A stretch of DNA of 64,000 nt from Planctomycetota bacterium (lineage in GTDB: Bacteria; Planctomycetota; UBA1135; GCA-002686595): NCBI GenBank assembly GCA_016795325.1, contig JAEUHY010000025.1:1-64000 (forward strand), read 5' to 3'. Shown here piece by piece: positions 58,333 through 64,000 of the stretch. Below the pieces are notes generated by a model. It worked only from the letters and a program-made list of their open reading frames with translations, did no database searches and was not told where the DNA came from. The position numbers were made by a program, and so were the translations under genes. Position 1 is the first letter of the stretch; each line of letters starts with the position of its first letter.

Positions 58333-59484
58333 ATGCGACGCCTGATCGCCGCGGCCACCTTCTCCGCGCTCGTCGCGAGCGTCGCGGTTCGCACGGCGCC
58401 GGCCCAGGCCGGACCGTGCGGACCGTTGCTCACGCACCCGCCGCTGTTCCAGCAGGTGGTTCCCGTCGCGAGCTCGGTGAGCTGCGGCGCTCAGGCTTGG
58501 CCCTACGGCGCGAAGTACTCGCCGAACGGCGATCGACTCTACGTCGCGCTGTTCGGCGGACTCGTCGGCAACGGCGGTTGCCGAGTGCAACGCCTCGATC
58601 CGCAGACCTTCACGGTGCTGGCCGAAATCCCGACCGGCGAGAGTCCGCAGGACATCGCGCTGGCGACGTTTCCCAACGGCGCCGTGCGACTGGGTTTCGT
58701 GACGAACAGCTCGGGAAGCAGCGTGACCGTGTTCAACGCACAGGATGCGGTGGTCGCCACGCTGCCGATCAGCGTGCTGCCGGGCGCGTTCTATCCGACG
58801 GCGTTTCCCAGCTCGCTCGCGGTCAGTCCGAACCAGCGCCACGTCTACGTGAGCACCGGTGACGGCTCCGGCCGCGTGCTCGCGATCGATACGTTGACGC
58901 TCGCCTTCGATCCGACGCGCGCGATCCACCTCGGCGCGGGCCACAGCGCCACGCGCATGGTCTTCGCGGGCGAAACGCTCATCATCTGCGGCGCGTTGGG
59001 CACGCCGAACTTCACGGGCTCGACAGCCAAGGTCTTCGCTGTCGACCCGGTCGCGCCGGCGAACGTGCGTGAACTCGTGCTGGGCTCGGCGAACAACGGC
59101 TTTCAGTTCCCCAGCGTGCAGGACTGCGCCGTCGCCTGCGACGGCCTCGTGTGGGTCGCGGGCTTCGACCTGGGGCCGCAGGTGTTCGCGATCGATCCGC
59201 GCACACTCACCGTGCGCCACATCGTCCCCACGCTGACGGCGCAGCCCGACGGAAAATTCAACGCCCTCGGCCTCTCGCGCGAAGGTTGGCTGGTCGTCGG
59301 CGACCTCTACACCCACGAGATCTCGGTGATCCACACGCGCCGCCGCCGCGTGCGTGGGGTGATCGACGCCTTCCAACTGCCGGCCACGCTCGCGAGCGTG
59401 CAGGAACTCGAGTTCTCGCCGCAGGGCGACAAGCTGATTGCGACTTGGGCCGGAACGAACAACTTGGCGGTGTTCGATCTCTGA
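58333..59484 (+). CDS. Secreted YVTN/YncE-like beta-propeller protein, same operon
   Basis: 383 residues. Signal peptide RRLIAAATFSALVASVAVRT then APAQA. Repeating blades: KYSPNGDRLYVALFGGLVGN, PQTFTVLAEIPTGESPQDIA, VSPNQRHVYVSTGDGSGRVL, RTLTVRHIVPTLTAQPDGKF, SREGWLVVGDLYTHEISVIH and FSPQGDKLIATWAGTNNLAV, fitting a seven-bladed YVTN propeller with several Cys in pairs. It starts 4 bp after the upstream stop, so it shares the riboswitch. In Bacteroides the B12-binding surface protein BtuG is also a propeller; resemblance in fold and regulation is suggestive only. Confidence 0.75.
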   Translation: MRRLIAAATFSALVASVAVRTAPAQAGPCGPLLTHPPLFQQVVPVASSVSCGAQAWPYGAKYSPNGDRLYVALFGGLVGNGGCRVQRLDPQTFTVLAEIPTGESPQDIALATFPNGAVRLGFVTNSSGSSVTVFNAQDAVVATLPISVLPGAFYPTAFPSSLAVSPNQRHVYVSTGDGSGRVLAIDTLTLAFDPTRAIHLGAGHSATRMVFAGETLIICGALGTPNFTGSTAKVFAVDPVAPANVRELVLGSANNGFQFPSVQDCAVACDGLVWVAGFDLGPQVFAIDPRTLTVRHIVPTLTAQPDGKFNALGLSREGWLVVGDLYTHEISVIHTRRRRVRGVIDAFQLPATLASVQELEFSPQGDKLIATWAGTNNLAVFDL

Positions 59485-59490
59485 ACCGAG

Positions 59491-59802
59491 TTGACGGTAC
59501 GGCGCTCGCACACCGTAGGCCGACTCGACGATTCTTGGTTTCGACTTTGGTGCGAACTCGGCGTCGGGGGAGACCACGACGCGGAGCTCGACGACTCGAA
59601 GCGGCCCTACAGCGAGCCGTGGCGCAAGCACCACACGCTCCAACATCTCACGGAGTGCGTGGGGCTGTTCGCAGCGACGTCGCACCTCGCCGAACACGCA
59701 TTCGAAGTCGAAGCTGCGCTGTGGTTCCGCGACGCCGTGTGCGACGTGCGGGCCCCGGTGCGCGCCCGAACACGGGCCGCTAGCATTTGGGCGCAGCACT
59801 AG
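59491..59802 (+). pseudogene. Remnant of an HD-superfamily metal-dependent phosphohydrolase gene
   Basis: 103 codons from TTG 59491. WFRLWCELGVGGDHDAELDD, YSEPWRKHHTLQHLTECVGL and HAFEVEAALWFRDAVCDV match the N-terminal half of the about 200-residue predicted HD-phosphohydrolase family (typical YHTLxHLxECL and LALWFHDAVYD). Here the HD motif is broken (FHDAVYD to FRDAVCD) and the sequence loses homology and stops at 59802. I read this as a decayed, truncated copy. Confidence 0.65.
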
Positions 59803-59922
59803 CTGCCTCGCATCGCGCACTGTGCGCGCAGTGCCGCCCCGGCTCGCACGCCATCCGCGGCCTTGGCGCCACAGGCAACCGTCGCGCGTTGCCCGCCCCT
59901 CGCCAACTCGTTCGAACCTGTC

Positions 59923-60894
59923 ATGCACGCTCACCTTCCCTTTGTGTGCCTGCTGCTGCATCTCGCACCGCAAGCAACTCCGCCCGCGCCGAAGCCGACG
60001 ATCACGGTCAGCACCATCGTTCCGACTGCGACGCCCGTGAAGCACTTCGCGCTCGACGCGAAGCAAACCCGCGTCGCACTCTTGACCCACGACAATCTGA
60101 TTTCGCTGCGCGTGCGCGGCAGCGGCGAAAGCTTGTGGGAGAAGGGCGACAAGCGCGAACAGAAGACGAGCATCGAAATTGGCGGCGACTTCGTGTTCAC
60201 CGTCTTGACGATGCACGCTCAACACTGCTTCAAGATCGAGGACGGTGAGACGGCGAGCGTGGTCGGCGCGCCGGATTTCATGGCGGAGACCAGTTGCTCT
60301 GCGGTCGATCCGCTGGGGCGCTGGGTTTGGTTGGGTTCGAGCGCCACCGTGGTGCAGCGCATCACTCCCACCAATGTGAACGGCTGGAGCCGCCGCGATC
60401 TGAAACACGGGGGCTCGACCGCGATGGCCCTTTCGCCGGACGGCGATTGGCTCGCCGTCGCTGGCGCCGACCGCACGATCCGTTTCGTGAACTCGAAGTC
60501 TGCGCAGATCGAAGAGAAGAAGGTGTTCGAGGGACTCGACGCGCCGGCGCTCACGCTCGCCTTCGACGCCAAGGCAGCGCTGCTCGCGTCGACGGGCGAC
60601 GACAAGCTCATCCGCATCTGGACGGTCGCGTCCGGGAAGACGCGCGCGAAGCTCACCGGCCACGAAGGGGTCGTGCGCGCGCTCGCTTTCGATCCCAAGG
60701 CCACGACGCTGGCCGCAGGCGACGACAAGGGCGTGGTGCGGCTGTGGGGACTCCAAAAGGCGGAGTTGTTGCTCGAACTGCCCAGTTCCGGCGGCGGCGC
60801 GGTCACCGACCTCGAATTCGCAGACAAGGGCAAGACGCTAATCGGCGCCTGCGGCGTCAACGGGCTTGTCGTCTGGGACCTCTCAAAGCTCTAG
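59923..60894 (+). CDS. WD40-repeat protein
   Basis: 323 residues from ATG 59923. A hydrophobic start (HAHLPFVCLLLHLAPQAT) suggests export. From about 60 to 320 there are WD40-type blades: LSPDGDWLAVAGADRTIRFV, LAFDAKAALLASTGDDKLIR with IWTVASGKTRAKLTGHEGVV, LAFDPKATTLAAGDDKGVVR with LWGLQKAELL, and VNGLVVWDLSKL. No enzyme domain is attached. Likely scaffold outside the cytoplasm; partner unknown. The first blades are poorly conserved. Confidence 0.8.
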   Translation: MHAHLPFVCLLLHLAPQATPPAPKPTITVSTIVPTATPVKHFALDAKQTRVALLTHDNLISLRVRGSGESLWEKGDKREQKTSIEIGGDFVFTVLTMHAQHCFKIEDGETASVVGAPDFMAETSCSAVDPLGRWVWLGSSATVVQRITPTNVNGWSRRDLKHGGSTAMALSPDGDWLAVAGADRTIRFVNSKSAQIEEKKVFEGLDAPALTLAFDAKAALLASTGDDKLIRIWTVASGKTRAKLTGHEGVVRALAFDPKATTLAAGDDKGVVRLWGLQKAELLLELPSSGGGAVTDLEFADKGKTLIGACGVNGLVVWDLSKL

Positions 60895-61570
60895 TTGCGA
60901 ACACACCGTGACCGTCGCGAGCCCGAACGGACTCGGCGCCGCTCTCTCGGAACCGTTTTGCGCGAGAGCTCGATGTTCACGGCAGCCGACGCTACGCCCG
61001 CCGCCGTCGGCGGAGACGTGGAGCGCGCCGTGGCGACGCACGCTGCGCGGAGCGCGACGCGTGCCAATCGTCGCCGCAGCCAATCGGAACACCCGACGTG
61101 CCGCGCCCCGAGGCGCGGCGAGAACTGTGCCCAAGCGTTGGATCACAACAACGGGATGCCACGCGGCGCGCGGACCGTCGGGGGCCCGCTTGCTGCGTCA
61201 GCAGAACGTCGGCGGTTCTGTTGGGTGAAGGTTGGGCGTGCGCGAACTGCGCTCCGGAGGCCGGTCTAGTCCGACCTATTCAGGAACCGCGTAGCGAAAA
61301 CGTCGGAGCGCCTATCCTGCAGGTTCTTCGGCGGGCGCCGCCAGAAGCGACGTGCAAGGCGGCTAGAGGACGCCACACGTGGAAAGAAAACGCCGCAGAG
61401 CAGGATGATCCGGCGCTTGCAGTACGGGCTCACGAGTTGGTCGGGCGAGCGCGCGGCCCGAGACGGCCCGCGTGCTCCGTGCGTTGAGGGAGCCCTTCGG
61501 GCAACGGCCCGAGACACAGGTCCAGCCGTGGGTCCGTAGGATTCCTTCGAGCCAGCACGAAAGGAACTCG
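60895..61570. other. Gene-free stretch of about 675 bp
   Basis: Short overlapping open frames occur in all phases but none has a recognisable product, coding-like third positions or a ribosome site. The end (61558-61570) holds GAAAGGAACTCG, a good Shine-Dalgarno for the next gene. No repeat or hairpin stands out. Confidence 0.5.
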
Positions 61571-62497
61571 ATGCAAGTCCGAACATGGTTGTCAGCGACA
61601 GTGGTTTTCGTCGTCACCCTGTGCGCCGCGTTGGCGTTGAGCGCGCGCTCGTCGCAGGAGCGCGCCGCAAGTGCTGTGGACGGCGAGTGGATCTACGTGG
61701 AAGACAAGACGGAAGGCCGCGCGCTCGAGCAACTCGGCCCGCCCATGTCGTCGAAGTTCTCGATGCGTGTCGAGGAAGGCGCGGTCGTGCTCGACGGACA
61801 CGGTTCGGGCCACCGCAACGTGCGCGTCGCGCTCGACGGCTCGGTCACCGAGATCAAGGAGAAGGACACGATCTCGCGCTACCGCGGCTCGTGGAAGGAC
61901 GGCGTGTTCGAGTACGAGGTCGCGTTCGAGCGCCTCGCGGGCGAATCGCCCACCTCCATCAAGCGCATCCAACGCTCGTTCCGCCCCACGCCCGACGGAC
62001 TGCTCGTGCGTGTCGTCGTCGAGCCGCCGATCGTGAGCGAGTCGCTCGCGCTCTACCGCCACGCGGAGGACATTCCGCTGCCGACGCCCGCCAAGGCCAA
62101 GATCAGCGATCTCAACTGGCTCGCCGGCCCCTGGGTCGGCAAACGCAGCTCGGGCTCTTCGATCGAAGAGCGTTGGAGCCCGCCCGCCGGCGGCGCGATG
62201 CTCGCCATCTCTCGCACGATCAACACCAGCGGCAAGATGAACGCCTTCGAGTACCTGCGCATCGTCGAGCGCGACGGCGGGCTGGTCTACATCGCACAAC
62301 CCGGCGGCGCCGCCGCGACCGAATTCGTGCTCACCGAGCTCACCGCACAGCGCGCCGTCTTCGACAATCCGCGCCACGACTACCCCAAACGCATCGTCTA
62401 CGAGCTCTCCGCCGAAGGCGGCCTGAGCGCCACGACGGGCTACATCAAGGGCGGCACGCCGCGGCGCTTCGACTTCACGCGCGAGGGCGGGAAGTAG
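61571..62497 (+). CDS. Exported DUF6265 domain protein
   Basis: 308 residues from ATG 61571 with GAAAGGAA upstream. Signal peptide TWLSATVVFVVTLCAALALS. Residues 35-170 form a lipocalin-like first part (DGEWIYVEDKTEGRAL, SSKFSMRVEEGAVVLDGHGS). The second part is DUF6265: LNWLAGPWVGKRSSGSSIEE with RWSPPAGGAMLAISRTINTS, FEYLRIVERDGGLVYIAQPG and FDNPRHDYPKRIVYEL. Ligand unknown. Confidence 0.75.
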   Translation: MQVRTWLSATVVFVVTLCAALALSARSSQERAASAVDGEWIYVEDKTEGRALEQLGPPMSSKFSMRVEEGAVVLDGHGSGHRNVRVALDGSVTEIKEKDTISRYRGSWKDGVFEYEVAFERLAGESPTSIKRIQRSFRPTPDGLLVRVVVEPPIVSESLALYRHAEDIPLPTPAKAKISDLNWLAGPWVGKRSSGSSIEERWSPPAGGAMLAISRTINTSGKMNAFEYLRIVERDGGLVYIAQPGGAAATEFVLTELTAQRAVFDNPRHDYPKRIVYELSAEGGLSATTGYIKGGTPRRFDFTREGGK

Positions 62498-62551
62498 GTC
62501 GGGGACAGCTGCGCTCGCCTTCAGCCCGCTCGACGCTGCGTTTATAGCGAC

Positions 62552-62588
62552 CTTAGCGATCTTATGTCGCGCGGATAAGATCGCTAAG
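62552..62588. promoter_or_regulatory. 14-bp-arm palindromic operator before the AAA ATPase gene
   Basis: CTTAGCGATCTTAT (62552-62565) and ATAAGATCGCTAAG (62575-62588) are exact reverse complements with a 9-bp GC spacer. Extra half-sites TAGCGA (62545) and GATTGCTA (62588) flank it. A TACAAT (62594-62599) stands 7 bp before the ATG, compatible with a leaderless transcript whose promoter the operator covers. The A+T-rich character is sharply different from its surroundings. Confidence 0.7.
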
Positions 62589-62605
62589 ATTGCTACAATC
62601 GCGGC

Positions 62606-63805
62606 ATGGACCCGATCCGCAACCCCTTCGCGCCCGGCGCCGGTACGCCGCCTCCGGCCCTGACCGGCCGCGACGACCTGCTCGAGAGCGTCCGCGTCGC
62701 ACTCGAGCGCGTGCGCCTGGGTCGCCCGACGAAGAGCGTCCTGATGGTCGGGCTACGCGGCGTCGGCAAGACGGTGCTCCTCGACCGGATGCGCGACGAC
62801 GCTCAGGCCGCGGGGATCCACACCTTGCGCATCGAGGCGCCGGAGAGCCGCTCGCTGCCGGCGATGCTCGCGCCTCAGTTGCGTCAGGCGCTACTCCGAC
62901 TCTCGCGCACCGAGAAGGCCAAGCAGCTTGCGAACAAGGCGCTGCGTGCGCTCGCGGGATTCGCGAAGGCGTTGAAGGCAACCTATGCGGACATCGAGGT
63001 CGGGCTCGACTTCGAACCCGAGCCGGGCCTCGCGGACAATGGCGATCTGGAGCACGACCTCCAGGCGCTACTGGAGGCCGCCGGCGCAGCGGCGAAGAAG
63101 GCCGAGACAGCGCTCGCCATCTTCGTCGACGAGTTGCAGTACGTAGAGGAAGACCAACTCGCGGCTCTGATCACCGCGCTCCATCGAACGGCACAACGCA
63201 ACGTGCCGGTCGTGCTCGTGGGCGCCGGACTGCCGCAACTGCGCGGGCGGATGGGGCGCGCCAAGTCATACGCCGAGCGACTGTTCGACTTTCCAGAGAT
63301 CGGCCCGCTGCCGGCGGAGGCGGCCAAGCTCGCCATCGACAAGCCCGCGCGCGACGAGGGCGTCGAGGTTCAAGCCGACGCGCTCGATCGCATCGTGGCG
63401 CAGACCCACGGCTACCCGTACTTCCTGCAGGAGTGGGGCAAGCACTCCTGGGACGCGGCGAGCCACTCACCGATCACGCGCAAGGATGTGGATGCCGCGT
63501 CGAAGTCGGCGATCGCAGCGCTCGACGAGAGCTTCTTCCGCGTGCGCTTCGATCGGCTCACGCCGTCAGAGAAGCGCTACCTGCGCGCCATGGCCGAACT
63601 CGGCCCCGGCCCGCACCGCTCGGGCGATATCTCTGCGCAGCTCGAGCGCACCGTGACCAGCCTCGCGCCGACGCGCAGCGCGCTGATCGACAAGGGCATG
63701 ATCTGGAGCCCCAACCACGGCGACACGGCGTTCACGGTCCCGCTGTTCGACGAGTTCATGCGCCGCATCATGCCGGGCGATGATTGGCGGACGGTTGGAA
63801 CGTGA
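62606..63805 (+). CDS. AAA/STAND-type ATP-binding protein
   Basis: 399 residues. NPFAPGAGTPPPALTGRDDL is the usual start of a widespread stand-alone ATPase family (AAA_16/ArsR-type HTH at the C-terminus). Walker A VGLRGVGKTVLLDRM near 50, Walker B AIFVDELQYVEE near 173, sensor segment VPVVLVGAGLPQLRGRMGRA. GYPYFLQEWGKHSWDAA and PSEKRYLRAMAELGPGPHRS with RSGDISAQLERTVTSLAPTR form a C-terminal winged-helix-like part, so it may bind DNA, possibly its own operator. The family is frequent in accessory genome regions; a defence or toxin-control role is inference. Confidence 0.8.
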   Translation: MDPIRNPFAPGAGTPPPALTGRDDLLESVRVALERVRLGRPTKSVLMVGLRGVGKTVLLDRMRDDAQAAGIHTLRIEAPESRSLPAMLAPQLRQALLRLSRTEKAKQLANKALRALAGFAKALKATYADIEVGLDFEPEPGLADNGDLEHDLQALLEAAGAAAKKAETALAIFVDELQYVEEDQLAALITALHRTAQRNVPVVLVGAGLPQLRGRMGRAKSYAERLFDFPEIGPLPAEAAKLAIDKPARDEGVEVQADALDRIVAQTHGYPYFLQEWGKHSWDAASHSPITRKDVDAASKSAIAALDESFFRVRFDRLTPSEKRYLRAMAELGPGPHRSGDISAQLERTVTSLAPTRSALIDKGMIWSPNHGDTAFTVPLFDEFMRRIMPGDDWRTVGT

Positions 63806-63895
63806 GCTGAGTCAGGCGAGCACGGTGCGCGCGCGCGCCGCGTTCGTTCACGAACAAGCACGGCTATCGCACACTGCCCCCATTGGACAACAACC

Positions 63896-64000
63896 ATGAA
63901 CACGGCTTTGGGTTATCGCCTAATCGACCTCCGAGCACGGATCGTCAGCGGCTTCGATGCTGGCAACTGGGAAGAGCTCGGACTACTCACCGGGGCGACG
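63896..64000 (+). CDS. Start of a gene cut by the window edge (possible effector-associated domain)
   Basis: 35 codons from ATG 63896: LGYRLIDLRARIVSGFDAGN then WEELGLLTGAT. The GNWEELGLLTG segment recalls the start of small effector-associated-type domains of bacterial conflict proteins (my recollection, unchecked). It is 90 bp after the ATPase gene on the same strand and may be its partner. Function open. Confidence 0.5.
   Translation, partial: MNTALGYRLIDLRARIVSGFDAGNWEELGLLTGAT

Overview
The window is about 64 kb of very GC-rich bacterial chromosome with dense genes in short co-directional runs. It looks like Planctomycetota. The evidence is a giant lipoprotein joining DUF1080, a PVC-type propeller, HEAT and a CxxCH cytochrome; many Ser/Thr-kinase and histidine-kinase genes; FG-GAP and RCC1 secreted proteins sharing an unusual C-terminal module; and long multi-domain signalling proteins. 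The lineage below phylum is a guess (a marine relative of the Saltatorellus/Engelhardtia type). I saw no rRNA, tRNA, CRISPR array, transposase or phage gene.

Layout. 1-3,989: the 3' end of a secreted-protein gene whose tail and terminator are duplicated, then a photolyase/cryptochrome, a DUF2256 protein, a family-4-like uracil-DNA glycosylase and a PhoD-like phosphatase. 4,116-7,772: the planctomycete lipoprotein. 7,840-11,183: glmM-tsaB-alr. 11,212-17,634: a Ser/Thr kinase and two soluble histidine kinases around an FAD oxidoreductase. 17,847-20,640: a secreted C39-like protein and a GT39-like membrane protein. 20,710-24,260: a two-gene xanthine-dehydrogenase-type enzyme, with a 41-bp-arm palindrome read in frame as the linker between two domains. 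24,349-27,738: small transporter, WbsX-like protein and FG-GAP protein.

27,896-35,483 is the most unusual part. Two long genes face each other, each a NACHT NTPase ending in a SUMF1/FGE (C-type-lectin-like) domain, but with different N-terminal effector-like domains (tandem TIR/deoxyribosyltransferase-like in one, DUF4062 in the other). Their last about 45 codons and the following about 130 bp are homologous. Amino-acid differences are packed into the loop region that diversity-generating retroelements (DGRs) mutate in FGE-type targets. A helical protein of unknown function lies between them. No reverse transcriptase or template repeat is in the window, so a trans-acting DGR is a hypothesis only.

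35,729-48,459: AbgT transporter behind a phased repeat array, RCC1 protein, carA, lipoprotein, an orphan DUF6922-like protein, gamma-glutamyltransferase and a hybrid kinase. 48,755-50,670: an FG-GAP gene with a -1 frameshift. 50,723-56,817: priA, MazG-like, SpoIIE-type phosphatase, pgpA, pgsA and a Dph6-like enzyme. 56,876-59,484: a cobalamin riboswitch followed by two secreted proteins, one a YVTN beta-propeller, together a candidate surface B12-acquisition operon. The right end holds a decayed HD-phosphohydrolase remnant, a WD40 protein, a DUF6265 protein, and an AAA ATPase behind a 14-bp-arm operator with the start of a second possible conflict-system gene cut by the window edge.
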